From assembly GCF_000332315.1 (NCBI RefSeq), contig NZ_KB235944.1, forward strand, positions 166,914 through 230,913: a DNA stretch of 64,000 nucleotides. Reading direction: 5' to 3'. This stretch comes from Prochlorothrix hollandica PCC 9006 = CALU 1027. Lineage in GTDB: Bacteria > Cyanobacteriota > Cyanobacteriia > Prochlorotrichales > Prochlorotrichaceae. Numbering within the stretch: position 1 is the stretch's first letter; each line of letters begins with the position of its first letter. The notes beneath the pieces were generated by a model. The model did no database searches. It was not told the origin of the DNA and saw only the letters and a list, made by a program, of their open reading frames with translations. The translations under genes and the position numbers were made by a program. Positions 26,632-36,429 of this stretch are shown here, in pieces.

Positions 26632-28776
26632 ATGGTGTCCATGCTGCAAACCCTTCTCGCTCCCCTACAGCCCAAACCCGCCGGTGTTCCCGTTGCTCCT
26701 TTGGCCTATCGTCCCTCTCACCTCACCCATGTGGAGCAGGTCTACGACAATGGCCGGGTTGATGTAGCCGTTGTGATCTATTGGCCCGCCATTGATGGGC
26801 TGGAGGGGGGAAGTCTTGATAACTACCGCGTGCAAGTGCAAGCTGGCCATCGCCCTTGGCTAGACCTAACCCCCCCTAACCTGGGTTCAGAGCTGGGTCC
26901 AAACTATTGGTCTGGCCAGCTCCAGACCATTGCCCCTGGCACGGCCCTCACCTTTCGCTATCGCCCTGGATCGGGGGTGTGGAAACCCCTGGTGCCCATG
27001 ACTAGCCTCGATCGGGTCTACAGCACCCTATACGTTCCCAACCCCCAATACACCTGGAAAAATTCCCCCCCCCGCTTCGACCAAGGGCGAGTGTTACTGG
27101 AAACCACCCTGGAGGGTCTGCTGGCGGGCTATGGTCGAGGGGTCTTGGCCCCCCGGAGTCGGGAAGAAATGTTCCAGGATTCCATTGTCCAACAGATCGC
27201 CAAAACCGATATCCCAGGGCAACTGTCGGAATGGGCGATCGATCTGGTGATGGCTCCCCTGGCTTCCTCCATGGCCGATCGGGCCTGCCTCAACTATAAA
27301 TTCAACTACCTCACCTACGACGTTGCCGATGTGGATTGGCAACTGGGCACCAGCCAGGATCTGATGCGCTTGGTGGATATCTTCTACGAACAGGGCATTA
27401 CCCTGGTGCCCGATTTAATTTTTGTCCATCAGGTTAGCCAGCCCTTTGATGGATCCTTAGACCAGGTGAACCGTCCCCACTCCAACCAGCCCCTTTATGT
27501 AGACACCCAGGCCCGCCAGTTTCGAGACTATGGCACCTGGATGTTCAAGCTGGAAGATCCCGAAGTCCGCCGTCAACTGGTGGAGAAAATGGTCGCCTTT
27601 GTGACCCAATACCATTACAAGCTGATTCGCTTGGACTACCTGGATGGGCTGATTCTGCAATATTCCGATCGCAGCGTTAACTATGGCGCGATCTTTCTTC
27701 AGGAACTGCGGACGGCCCTGAAACTGGCGGATCCCCACCTGAGGATCCTGGGGGAAACCTTTGAAGCCCATAACCATTGGGTCATCAAAAACTGCGTTGA
27801 TATTTTCTACTCCCCCTTTGGCTTCTCGGTATTAGATGAGCTATATAGTTTCCCCTGGCGGCGCTATCGCCCTCTTTTCCCCGATCTAAACCGTATTTTG
27901 CCCGATCTGAACTATATTATTCACTGGAAGCGACCCAACGCCCTCTATGCCCAGCTCCACGATGAAACCTGCGCCGATGAACACATTAGTTCAGGGCGAC
28001 CCCACACCCCCTGGGCCTATGGGTTTAACCCCGCTGAGTTGGCGAAACGCCAAGGGGAAGCCCTGGTGCAAATGGGGCAGTGGCAAACCTGCGATCTGCT
28101 GGACTATGTGCGGCGGATGGTGCGGGTTACGGAGGCGCTGACCCTGTTTAGTTGCAATTTACTCTATATGTATGTGCCCGCCGTGGATGCCCTCACCCTG
28201 GGGTCGTCCCTGGAGCAGGATCACTGGAAAGTGCAGTGGCAAGGGGTCACCCCAGAGCAACTGATCACCTGGAAGGCAACGGGGCTGAGGGAGGCGGATA
28301 TTGCCTTTTACCATGGCCAGCACCGGGCCGATATGATTGCCCTGCGCCGCCTCTTTCGCCGCTATACCGTGGTGGATCCAGACACCCAGCGACCCTTAAC
28401 CGAGGTGCGGGTGTGCCACAGTGATGGGGAGAATGCGGTGTTAGGGCTGTGGCGTTCCAGCGCCATGGCTCCAGAGTCGTCCCTTTTGGTATTATTCAAC
28501 CTGGGCAATCACGGATTCCATCGCGATCGCAATGTCTATGAATGTCCAGTGCCCAAAGGCTGTGTAGGCACCTGGGAAGTGATGTTTGACGGAGACTGGA
28601 TCGCACCGGAGTGGCGTTTAGATCCCAAGGCACCAGAACCCTTGGGCTATCCACCCGGCACTATCCTCCGCAGTGGCCCAGGGGTCTTTTTGCACCAAAT
28701 TCCGGTGCTGAGTCTCAACCTCGGTGCCCGCAGTCTTTTGGTTCTGAAATATCATCGCGAAGGGTCACGTTTTTAA
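26632..28776 (+). CDS. GH13-like glycoside hydrolase/glucan enzyme with intact catalytic residues
   Basis: 714 aa. The N-terminal 150 residues look beta-rich (carbohydrate-binding-like), followed by a TIM-barrel with GH13 conserved regions: PDLIFVHQ (region I), LIRLDYLDGL (Arg333, nucleophile Asp335), ILGETFEAHNHW (acid/base Glu375) and AQLHDETCADE (His443-Asp444). A beta-sandwich C-domain ends the protein. No signal peptide, so it is probably cytoplasmic and acts on alpha-glucan such as glycogen. Branching, debranching or transfer activity cannot be decided. ATG 26632; another ATG lies three codons on. Confidence 0.75.
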   Translation: MVSMLQTLLAPLQPKPAGVPVAPLAYRPSHLTHVEQVYDNGRVDVAVVIYWPAIDGLEGGSLDNYRVQVQAGHRPWLDLTPPNLGSELGPNYWSGQLQTIAPGTALTFRYRPGSGVWKPLVPMTSLDRVYSTLYVPNPQYTWKNSPPRFDQGRVLLETTLEGLLAGYGRGVLAPRSREEMFQDSIVQQIAKTDIPGQLSEWAIDLVMAPLASSMADRACLNYKFNYLTYDVADVDWQLGTSQDLMRLVDIFYEQGITLVPDLIFVHQVSQPFDGSLDQVNRPHSNQPLYVDTQARQFRDYGTWMFKLEDPEVRRQLVEKMVAFVTQYHYKLIRLDYLDGLILQYSDRSVNYGAIFLQELRTALKLADPHLRILGETFEAHNHWVIKNCVDIFYSPFGFSVLDELYSFPWRRYRPLFPDLNRILPDLNYIIHWKRPNALYAQLHDETCADEHISSGRPHTPWAYGFNPAELAKRQGEALVQMGQWQTCDLLDYVRRMVRVTEALTLFSCNLLYMYVPAVDALTLGSSLEQDHWKVQWQGVTPEQLITWKATGLREADIAFYHGQHRADMIALRRLFRRYTVVDPDTQRPLTEVRVCHSDGENAVLGLWRSSAMAPESSLLVLFNLGNHGFHRDRNVYECPVPKGCVGTWEVMFDGDWIAPEWRLDPKAPEPLGYPPGTILRSGPGVFLHQIPVLSLNLGARSLLVLKYHREGSRF

Positions 28777-28796
28777 ACTCTTTTTTGGTTACAGCA

Positions 28797-28895
28797 GGGC
28801 ACCTCGAAAAATCTAAATTTTCGCCCAGTGTCCCACGTAAGAATCAGGGTTGTGGCGGGCGGCGGCGCTGCTTCCCCCCATTAACCGAGCTACCC
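28797..28895. repeat. GGGCACCTCGA element, copy 4 (diverged)
   Basis: GGGCACCTCGAAAAATCTAA ... ATTAACCGAGCTACCCT. Right end diverged. It directly follows the GH13 gene. Confidence 0.65.
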
Positions 28896-29237
28896 TGACG
28901 TTTTTTTACGTTTTTTCCTTACATTCTTTGGTTAGGCTCTTTTTTTACGTTTTTTCGTTACGTTTCTCGGTTTCCGGGGGTCGGTTCCCTGTCGTTAACC
29001 TCAGCGTTTACCTTCCTGGGGTGGGCGATCGCGGGGGTTCTGTTGGCCCCAGGTTATCCGGATCCAGCCCACGATCGCCGCAAAAATCTATGAACCTGTA
29101 GAACCCTGACCCCGTTTGTCCGCCCGCTTACCCCCCGTGTGAGCGCACACCAGGGCTAATCTTGGGGTGAGGTGGCGGGTAGCTCCAGCGGCGGAACTAC
29201 CCCTTACCCCTGACGTGAGGCCATGGCTTACAGCTCT
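28896..29237. other. Gene-free gap with T-rich tract
   Basis: TTTTTTTACGTTTTTTC occurs twice between 28899 and 28965. The rest has no recognisable gene or RNA. Confidence 0.5.
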
Positions 29238-29340
29238 TACAGCAGTCCGAAATGGGTCGTGTGGTGTGCCCCCGGAGGGGGTACACCACACCAAGGGTTT
29301 CAGCGATCGAGATCCTTACAACTGATTTAGGATTGCTGTA
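29238..29340 (+). repeat. TACAGCA element, copy 6
   Basis: From TACAGCAGTCC to GGATTGCTGTA. It ends 83 bp before the chosen start of the next gene. Confidence 0.8.
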
Positions 29341-29423
29341 GATGTATGGTTAGAGCTTTAAGCCATGGTCACACCCCCTGGGCGGGCACGACCCCAGGAA
29401 CTCCTAATCCCTCGACAATCCCT

Positions 29424-30620
29424 ATGCTTCACCTTGCTTTTGCCCTACCGGACTCCACTGCCCTCAGTTTTGGCAGCAGTAAACTATTCCAAATTCTGAT
29501 GCCCCTCTCGGTTTATATCCTCTTCCAAGAGCTACCGGGGGTTCGCCAGTCAGTCCAGCGTTTTATTTTACTGCTCAAACCCGATGCCAACCTGGACTCC
29601 TATGAGTATTTAATCAGCCTGTTTTTGGGGTTTATTAGCTGGAAAATTGGCTGTGATTTTGGCTTTCTCATTGTGGCAACTGGTTCTGCCCCTTGGAGCA
29701 TTGCCTTCACCGTGGCGGGTCTAATTCCCTATGCGATCGCCCAATATTTTTGCTATTACCTCATTGGCCAGAAAATGATTATCCAGGGGAATCCTAACCC
29801 CTTTAATGAGAAGTTTACAGCCAAAAAAATCACAGGTCGCCCTCCCCTCTGGAAACGGTTTGTGTCCAAGTTTTTCCATGAAAACATGAATGTCACCACC
29901 GCCAGTGTGCCCCTGCGCCAAGTGATTCTCAAACCCATGGTGGACTATGCCGGCATTATTATTAGTTGGCCCCTATATAATGTGGGCTTGATTTTTCTCC
30001 AGTCGGGGGAAATTAACTTTGCTCCCCTCTTTCACTTTATGTTTCTGTCCATTTTCGTTTTCTATGTGGTCAATGTTTTTGGCTATATTTTGGGCTATAA
30101 CCTGGGGGAATTCCTCTATTTTCGCCTGGTGCTTGGGGTGGAATGGCTGAAGAAACAACTGCGCAAGCGCAAACTCCAGGGCCAACAGGCCAGGTTAGAA
30201 TCCCTGGATAACCAGGGTCAGGCCAAGGGTGCCTGGATGGTGAAGATCGCCCTGTTCAATGATGTGGTCTTGCTGCCCTATCGTAGCTTTTGTAACCGCT
30301 ATGGCATTAACCTGCGTTGGCTGATGTCCGCCAGCCTGGGGGTGGCCTGTGTGATTGTGATCGAGCCGAAAATGTCCAGTACGATTTTCAGTCTGGCCAA
30401 TAGTGTGCAGCACCTGTGGTTCTATAGCTTTGGTCATGTGGATCCCAGCCATGTGGATCAACTCCTCAGTGCCGCCGGGGAGGGTTACCTGCCCCCCGCC
30501 GAAAACTTGACCACGGAGTTTGCCCGCAACTTCCCCACCCTCTACGCCGCTGTCCAGCATGGTGCGGCCCAGAACCCTGGATTTGAACCCAGTACTCAGA
30601 TTGCCCTCATCGCCCCCTAG
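29424..30620 (+). CDS. Polytopic membrane protein of unknown function
   Basis: 398 aa, not recognised. At least five hydrophobic segments are visible: around LFQILMPLSVYILFQ, YLISLFLGFISWKIG, APWSIAFTVAGLIPYAIAQ, PLFHFMFLSIFVFYVVNVFG and LRWLMSASLGVACVIVI. A basic cytoplasmic stretch (WLKKQLRKRKLQGQQARLE) lies between helices. The C-terminal 60 residues are soluble. I chose ATG 29424; an upstream ATG at 29346 lies right beside a repeat element and adds 26 non-conserved-looking residues. It ends 55 bp before the secreted GH13-like gene and is flanked by GH13-like genes, so a role in glucan handling is possible, but this is only context. Confidence 0.6.
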   Translation: MLHLAFALPDSTALSFGSSKLFQILMPLSVYILFQELPGVRQSVQRFILLLKPDANLDSYEYLISLFLGFISWKIGCDFGFLIVATGSAPWSIAFTVAGLIPYAIAQYFCYYLIGQKMIIQGNPNPFNEKFTAKKITGRPPLWKRFVSKFFHENMNVTTASVPLRQVILKPMVDYAGIIISWPLYNVGLIFLQSGEINFAPLFHFMFLSIFVFYVVNVFGYILGYNLGEFLYFRLVLGVEWLKKQLRKRKLQGQQARLESLDNQGQAKGAWMVKIALFNDVVLLPYRSFCNRYGINLRWLMSASLGVACVIVIEPKMSSTIFSLANSVQHLWFYSFGHVDPSHVDQLLSAAGEGYLPPAENLTTEFARNFPTLYAAVQHGAAQNPGFEPSTQIALIAP

Positions 30621-30675
30621 AACCAGGGAGCCATTGCCGCCTTGTTCCGCTGACCTGTTCCTGGTGCCCCTACCC

Positions 30676-32703
30676 ATGATTCGACGACTGCTGCTTTTGA
30701 CCCTGACTGTAATGGTGGGCCTGGGCTTGGGCCTGCCCCTCTGCCCCGCCCGTGCCGCTGATCTGTTCCCGGCAGTCCGGGGTCACCTGGACAATGATGT
30801 GCTCTACTACATCACCGTCGATCGCTTCTATGATGGGGATCCCAGTAACAATATTCCCACCGCCGCCTTCCCCCTGGAGGGGGATCTGGATGCCCCCACC
30901 CTGGCCTATAACCGGGCTAACCAGGCACTGTTGCCCCACCTCTATGATGGCAGCCATCGCTATGTGAACCTATATTGGGGCGGAGATTTGGCCGGTGTTC
31001 TCCAGAAGCTGGACTATCTCCAGGACTTAGGGGTGACAAAACTGGTGTTGTCGGGCATCCAAGATAGTGCCAATAGTTTGCTCTATAACCCCGGTAGCAA
31101 TGGTTATCTCTATGATCAGGTTAAAATTAACCAGAATGGAGCAGATCCCTTCTATAGTCAGGCCAGTGCGGGCTTTAACCAAGTCTGGCTCAAAGACTGG
31201 TTTGAACTGGATGAACATCTTCGGGATCTGACGGGGGATCAACGCCAGCCGAAAAACCGCTTCCAGATTTTGCGCCGTCTCTTGGATGAAGCGGGCGATC
31301 GCGGCATGGGTATTTTGCTGGAATTAAACCTCAATAGCACCTCCCCTTACCGCACTGACCTGGACTATAAACCCTTTGATCCCCACCAGTCTGAACGCTG
31401 GGGCATGGACAATGGGGCGGTCTATCGCCACGGCGATCGGGTGGCGGAGTACATTAGCCTCACTGCCTCGAACTCCAGCACGGCGATCGATCCCCCCGCC
31501 CCCCCCAGCCCCCTGATCAACCCCCAGGGCTGGTTCCATGAACCCATCCCCCTGGACTACAACCGCCCCACAGCCACCATGCTGGAACAGGCTCCCATCA
31601 ACGGCCTACCGGACCTCAACCAAGAGAATCCCCAGGTAGCCGCCTATCTGTTGGAGGCGGTGCGCTTTTGGCTCAATTTCAACCCCCAAGGGGTGCCCAT
31701 CGCTGGGTTTTATCTGCCGTCTATTCCCAATATCAATGTGGAATTCTGGCAAAACCTAGAGCAGACGGTGCAGGAGGTACGGCCCGATGCCCTGTTGGTG
31801 GCGGCCTATGGGGATGGGGGCTATCGCAAAGCTGCCAGCGTTGATTGGTATGAGAAGACCCAAGACTATAGCTTGGTCAATTACAGCTTTAGCACGGCCC
31901 TGCGGCGTTTTTTTGGCCAGGATCGGGGCTGGGATGGACGCACCGCTGTGCTGCGGGAAAGCATCCTGGGCAAAGCCGGTCGCTACTATAACTATGGATC
32001 GGTGCAGCGCTTAATTCACTGGATCCTCAACCCCAGTGAATCCCTGGAAATCCCCCGCCATGCCTTGGATGTGGTCTCCGAGGCCGATGCCAAGGGCTGG
32101 GTTAACTTTGTGGATAGCCCGGAACAGCCCCGGATCCTGTCCTATTACCCCGCCATGACCAACCAAGCCTATGGCAGCGCCCTCAAGTTTATGTTTGCTA
32201 GCGAGGGGGTGCCCTTGTTGCTCTATGGCGATGAAGCGGGTTTGGCGGTGCCCCACCATCCCCAACACAGTGGACCCTTTGGCATTGGCGGTTATCCCTT
32301 CAATCAGCAGATGATGATCTGGCCGGGGGATGGGGGTTGGAACGATCGCCTGCACACCATGACCCGCAGTTTAGTGCAGTTGCGCCGCGATTATCCGGTG
32401 TTGCGCTATGGGGATACGCGGTTTCTATTCCCGGCCAATGCCCAGGCGGATAAGGATCTGTTCATGGTGCGGGAGTTTGAGCACTGCACCCAATCCCCCC
32501 AGGAATGTCCCGATGCCAGTCGCATCCTCTATGCCTATTCCACGGAGGGGGGCAATTTTCTGTTGAACTTTGATGAAACCCAGGTCAGCAGTGTTAAGGA
32601 TACGGACTTGGATGATCCCTATCCGGTGTTGCAAGGCTTGGTTCCCCTTCATCTCCAGCCAGAGGAGGCCAAGGTCTTGGTGCTGCAATCCCCATCTCCC
32701 TAG
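30676..32703 (+). CDS. Exported GH13-like protein lacking the catalytic triad (putative pseudo-amylase)
   Basis: 675 aa with a signal peptide (LLLLTLTVMVGLGLGLPL, ending near CPARAAD). The fold is clearly amylase/CGTase-like: DNDVLYYITVDRFYDGDPSN at the start, YWGGDLAGVLQKLDYLQDLG, and near the C-terminus FMFASEGVPLLLYGDEAGLA. The conserved catalytic regions are altered: the region II G-x-R-x-D is GFYLP (Tyr346, Pro348), region III has AAY (Ala377) where Glu is expected, and region IV is FVDSPE (Glu483) instead of FxxNHD. It is therefore predicted to bind but not cleave glucan, unless the residues are replaced elsewhere. I chose ATG 30676 for the signal peptide. Confidence 0.75.
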   Translation: MIRRLLLLTLTVMVGLGLGLPLCPARAADLFPAVRGHLDNDVLYYITVDRFYDGDPSNNIPTAAFPLEGDLDAPTLAYNRANQALLPHLYDGSHRYVNLYWGGDLAGVLQKLDYLQDLGVTKLVLSGIQDSANSLLYNPGSNGYLYDQVKINQNGADPFYSQASAGFNQVWLKDWFELDEHLRDLTGDQRQPKNRFQILRRLLDEAGDRGMGILLELNLNSTSPYRTDLDYKPFDPHQSERWGMDNGAVYRHGDRVAEYISLTASNSSTAIDPPAPPSPLINPQGWFHEPIPLDYNRPTATMLEQAPINGLPDLNQENPQVAAYLLEAVRFWLNFNPQGVPIAGFYLPSIPNINVEFWQNLEQTVQEVRPDALLVAAYGDGGYRKAASVDWYEKTQDYSLVNYSFSTALRRFFGQDRGWDGRTAVLRESILGKAGRYYNYGSVQRLIHWILNPSESLEIPRHALDVVSEADAKGWVNFVDSPEQPRILSYYPAMTNQAYGSALKFMFASEGVPLLLYGDEAGLAVPHHPQHSGPFGIGGYPFNQQMMIWPGDGGWNDRLHTMTRSLVQLRRDYPVLRYGDTRFLFPANAQADKDLFMVREFEHCTQSPQECPDASRILYAYSTEGGNFLLNFDETQVSSVKDTDLDDPYPVLQGLVPLHLQPEEAKVLVLQSPSP

Positions 32704-32772
32704 GCTCCCAGGGGGTTATTCTGGCATTTTGCGTTTCCCCATTCCGGCCCAGGTCTCAAAGGAAATTTGGGG

Positions 32773-32991
32773 TATCAACTGAAGCCGGGACAGGGGGGCG
32801 ATCCACGTCCCGCTGTCCCGTTAATCTTGTCCCGCTGGCAGCGGTAAGCCCGATCTGCATCAAAAGGACGGGCATTATAGATCGCCCACGTTACAGATCG
32901 CCCACGTTACAGATCGCCCACGTTACAGATCGCCCACGTTACAGATCGCCCACGTTACAGATCGCCCACGTTACAGATCGCCCACATTTGA
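32773..32991. repeat. CCGGGACAG element followed by a 16-bp minisatellite
   Basis: Copy of the GGGACAG...TTAATCTTGTCCCGCT palindrome (32785-32850), then seven units of ACAGATCGCCCACGTT (32876-32988). No gene. Confidence 0.75.
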
Positions 32992-33094
32992 TACAGCAGT
33001 CCTAAATGGGTCGTGTGGTGTGCCCCCGGAGGGGGCACACCACACCAAGGGTTTCAGCCATCGAGATGCCTACAACTGATTTAGAGTTGCTGTA
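32992..33094 (+). repeat. TACAGCA element, copy 7
   Basis: From TACAGCAGTCC to AGAGTTGCTGTA, directly after the minisatellite and 19 bp from the stop of the EI24 gene. Confidence 0.8.
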
Positions 33095-33112
33095 AAGCCT
33101 AAAATAAAGCCA

Positions 33113-33937
33113 TTAATTTGAAGATCCCTGGCGATCGAAGGAATGGGTTGGCTGAATGCGATCGCAGTAGAGCAAGGTCCCCCCAGCGATACAGAGGGGA
33201 ACCGTCAATAGGTTGACAAAGGGGATGCTCACTAAACCAAAGCAAACCACACCAAAGGGCAGCGTGACGGGGAAATGACGGAAAACCAAGGCTAACTTGT
33301 GGCGAAACGGTAAGCGTCGCCGTTCTAAGGGGGGATCTAAAAAGTCCATGCAAATTAAGAGGATCCCTAGGCTGAGACCCAAGCTGGTGGCCAAGAGGGA
33401 GCCGAAACCAGGTATAAAGTGTAGCCCAAAGCAGAGGAGACCCAAGGGTAAGGCCAGGGCCAGTTTTTTCAGTTCAAAGGCGATCGCCCGCCCCAGATCC
33501 CGGACAATGCCCACCTCCACCACCGTCACCTGACCCGTGCGCATTTTCTCCAATTTTTCCGACAGTTGCCCATACCAGGGTGCCCCCAGCAGGGTGCCAA
33601 ACTGCACCAGCAGAAAGCCCACCGTCAACAGCAACCCCACCACAAACAGCACCTTGGCTAAGCCAGCCAAGCCCACGGCCACGACGACTAAAAAGCCTAA
33701 CCTGGGGGGCAGGGTCTCGACCCATTGCTCCCAGGTGAGGGTCAGTCCATTCAGGATGCGATCGATGCGCTGCCAGCCAGGAATCAGCAATCCCCAGTAG
33801 AGACCCGAACCCACCACAGCATTGATGACCATGGGGATGATCAGGTATTGCCGCAGGGGGGGATGGCTGTGGAACAGGCGCAGGGCACGGAGGGGATAGG
33901 TGATGCCGGCAAAGGGAGCCGTGATCAGGTTCAGCAT
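33113..33937 (-). CDS. EI24 domain (CysZ-like) membrane protein
   Basis: 274 aa. It begins LNLITAPFAGITYPLRALRL, then QYLIIPMVINAVVGSGLYWG; a hydrophobic hairpin and ALALPLGLLCFGLHFIPGFG follow, and DFLDPPLERRRLPFRHKL precedes a last helix pair (VTLPFGVVCFGLVSIPFVNL). This pattern, including the P-x-E-R-R-x-x-F-x-x-K motif, is that of EI24/CysZ, a family with sulfate-transport members. In cyanobacteria the substrate is not established. ATG 33937. A 17-bp CGGAGTCGGGCAACAGAA tandem (33963-34015) lies upstream. Confidence 0.85.
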   Translation of the reverse strand: MLNLITAPFAGITYPLRALRLFHSHPPLRQYLIIPMVINAVVGSGLYWGLLIPGWQRIDRILNGLTLTWEQWVETLPPRLGFLVVVAVGLAGLAKVLFVVGLLLTVGFLLVQFGTLLGAPWYGQLSEKLEKMRTGQVTVVEVGIVRDLGRAIAFELKKLALALPLGLLCFGLHFIPGFGSLLATSLGLSLGILLICMDFLDPPLERRRLPFRHKLALVFRHFPVTLPFGVVCFGLVSIPFVNLLTVPLCIAGGTLLYCDRIQPTHSFDRQGSSN

Positions 33938-34028
33938 AGGAGTTGGGACGTTAGGCCGCTGTAGGAGTCGGGCAACAGAACGGAGTCGGGCAACAGAACG
34001 GAGTCGGGCAACAGGAAACGGGGACAGG

Positions 34029-36404
34029 TCAGTTGGTTAACCAGGGTAACACTGCGGCCACCTGTCCGAGGGCCAAGCCCCCATCATTGGGGGGAAACTG
34101 CTGGGACCAATGGGTCCGAAAGCCCTCGGAGCGCAGGGCCGGGATCGCCGTCTCCAGTAAAAGGCGATTTTGGAAACAGCCGCCCCCCAGGACAACGGTT
34201 TCCAGGCCCACCCGCTGGGCCACGCACCCCATGGACTGGATTAAGCTGTTGTGGAAACAGCGGGCCATGGTCTCCACCGCCACCCCTTGGGCCAAGTCCG
34301 CCAACAGCGATCGCACCAGGGGTTCCCAGTCCAGGATCCATGGCCCTTGATCTGGGCGATCGATGCCCCAGGGATAGGTGGACTCGGTGTCCGATCGTTG
34401 GGCCGCAAACTCCACCGCCATGGCCCCTTGGCCCTCAAAACTGGTGACCGGGGGACACAGCCCCAAGAGGGCCGACACCCCATCAAAGAGTCGCCCCATG
34501 CTGGTGGTGGCGGGGCAGTACAGGTGTCGATCCAGGGTTTGCAGCAACAGGTGTAGTTCTGCGGGACTGAAATAGGGGGCTAGGGTGGGGGGGAGGGTGG
34601 GGCGATCGCGGCTGACTAGCCCCAGGCTAAACAACAGGCCCAGGGCCGATCGTCGCGGTTCCCGCGCCGTGCGATCGCCCCCCGGCAAGGGAAACGATCG
34701 CCAATGGGCCACCCGTTCAAAACCGGGAGCCGCTGCCCCTGGGATCACCCGCAAAAACTCCCCCCCCCACAGTTGCCCATCCAAGCCATAGCCCAAGCCA
34801 TCCCAGACCACCCCCAACACCGGACCCGGGATCTGCTGCTCCGCCATTACGGCCCGCACATGGGCATAGTGATGTTGCACGGGGAACAGGGGCAGGGGCT
34901 GGGCGGGATCCGGGGCGAGGATCCGGGCAAGGCTCTGGGCCATCTGGCTGGAGCCATAGTCGGGGTGGGCATCACAGGCCAGGGCTTGGGGCTGAAAGTT
35001 ATAGAGGCGCTGGAGGGTCTCCAGGGTTTCTTGGACGCGATCGCGGCTGCGCAGGCTGTCCAAATTGCCCAGGTGGGGACTGAGGATCACTTGGCCCTGG
35101 TGGTAGAGGGCCAGGGTATTTTTGAAGTGGCCCCCCAGGGCGAGGAGGGCCGTAGTGGGGGGATTAAAGCCGGTGCTAGTCACGGTGAGGGGCAACGGCG
35201 CATAGCCCCGCGCCCGCCGCAAGACTAACGGCTCACCCGCCACAACGCGGACGATGGAATCATCCACCGGTCGGGCAATGGGGCGATCGTGGCTGAGAAA
35301 GCCATCGGCAATGGATCCCAAGCACACCAGGGCATCCGCCGTTTGCCAGCAGAGGGGATCCCCGGACACATTGCCGCTGGTGGCCACTAAGGGCAAGCCG
35401 TAGTCCCGCAGCAGCAGGTGGTGGAGGGGGGTGGTGGGCAGCATTACCCCTAGGTTGGGATTATCGGGGGCCAGACTGGGAGCCAGATTACCGGCCCGAT
35501 TACTGGCCCGATTGGGATCCAGGGTTGGGCTATCCCGGCGACGGGTCAACAGCACAATGGGGGCGGCGGCGGACTGCAACAGGTGGGCTTCAGCGGGAGA
35601 AACATCACAGTACTGCTCCAGGATGGGCAGATCGGGGAACATCACCGCCAGGGGCTTGTGGGGTCGCTGTTTGCGCTGGCGCAGCCGCTGCACCGCCTCC
35701 TCCTGGTGGGCAGCTACCATCAATTGAAATCCCCCTAGCCCTTTGACGGCGATAATCTGGCCCTGGCGCAGGTGGTCGATCGCCCGCTGGAGAGCCTCTT
35801 CCGCCATGGCCTGGGGCTGCTCATCCCCCGATCGCCAAAACTCTAGGCGAGGACCACACTGGGCACAGGCATTGGGCTGGGCATGGAAGCGGCGATCGCC
35901 GGGATCCTCGTATTCCCCTTGGCACTGGGGACAAAGGGAAAACTGGGCCAGGGTGGTGCGGGGGCGATCGTAGGGCAGATTGTGGATAATGCTGTAGCGG
36001 GGTCCGCAGTGGGTGCAGTTGGTGAAGGGATAGCGGTGGCGGCGGTTGTGGGGATCCCACAGATCCTGGAGACAAGGGCTACAGGTGGCCAAGTCCGGCA
36101 GGACAAAGGCCGAGGGATCCGCAGTGCCCTGGGAGGGGCGAATGGTGAAGGGTTCCGGCAGAGAGACCGGCTCAAAGACCTGGGTGGTGAGGCGATCGAG
36201 GCGGCTGTGGGGGGGCTTGTCCTGGGAGAGCCGTTGCAAAAACTGGGCCAGTTGGCGGGGGTAGCCTTGGACTTCAATCATTACCCCCTGGCTGGTGTTA
36301 CAAATCCAGCCCCCCAAATCTAACTCCCGCGCCAACCCATAAACAAAGGGGCGGAATCCCACCCCTTGTACTAGACCGTTGATCGTAATTTTGAGCCGTT
36401 GCAC
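34029..36404 (-). CDS. hypF: Carbamoyltransferase HypF, [NiFe] hydrogenase maturation
   Basis: About 791 aa. HypF makes the CN ligand precursor of [NiFe] hydrogenase with HypE, from carbamoyl phosphate. Domains in order: acylphosphatase (GLVQGVGFRPFVYGLA), two zinc fingers (CSPCLQDLW ... NCTHCGPRYS and CPQCQGEYE ... ACAQCGPRLEF), YrdC-like (IIAVKGLGGFQLMVAA), and Kae1-like carbamoyltransferase (HHYAHVRAVMAEQ, GVVWDGLGYGLDGQLWGGEF). I chose GTG 36404, preceded by AGGA, where HypF proteins normally start. An ATG at 36464 would overlap the upstream gene. No hydrogenase or other hyp gene lies in the window. Confidence 0.95.
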   Translation of the reverse strand: MQRLKITINGLVQGVGFRPFVYGLARELDLGGWICNTSQGVMIEVQGYPRQLAQFLQRLSQDKPPHSRLDRLTTQVFEPVSLPEPFTIRPSQGTADPSAFVLPDLATCSPCLQDLWDPHNRRHRYPFTNCTHCGPRYSIIHNLPYDRPRTTLAQFSLCPQCQGEYEDPGDRRFHAQPNACAQCGPRLEFWRSGDEQPQAMAEEALQRAIDHLRQGQIIAVKGLGGFQLMVAAHQEEAVQRLRQRKQRPHKPLAVMFPDLPILEQYCDVSPAEAHLLQSAAAPIVLLTRRRDSPTLDPNRASNRAGNLAPSLAPDNPNLGVMLPTTPLHHLLLRDYGLPLVATSGNVSGDPLCWQTADALVCLGSIADGFLSHDRPIARPVDDSIVRVVAGEPLVLRRARGYAPLPLTVTSTGFNPPTTALLALGGHFKNTLALYHQGQVILSPHLGNLDSLRSRDRVQETLETLQRLYNFQPQALACDAHPDYGSSQMAQSLARILAPDPAQPLPLFPVQHHYAHVRAVMAEQQIPGPVLGVVWDGLGYGLDGQLWGGEFLRVIPGAAAPGFERVAHWRSFPLPGGDRTAREPRRSALGLLFSLGLVSRDRPTLPPTLAPYFSPAELHLLLQTLDRHLYCPATTSMGRLFDGVSALLGLCPPVTSFEGQGAMAVEFAAQRSDTESTYPWGIDRPDQGPWILDWEPLVRSLLADLAQGVAVETMARCFHNSLIQSMGCVAQRVGLETVVLGGGCFQNRLLLETAIPALRSEGFRTHWSQQFPPNDGGLALGQVAAVLPWLTN

Positions 36405-36429
36405 GCTGGGATCCTGTGATGGAGTCGGT

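Noticed and set aside
26439-26762. 107-codon frame with LGAN repeats
   Set aside because: It is a translated 12-bp repeat and overlaps the start of the GH13 gene out of frame.
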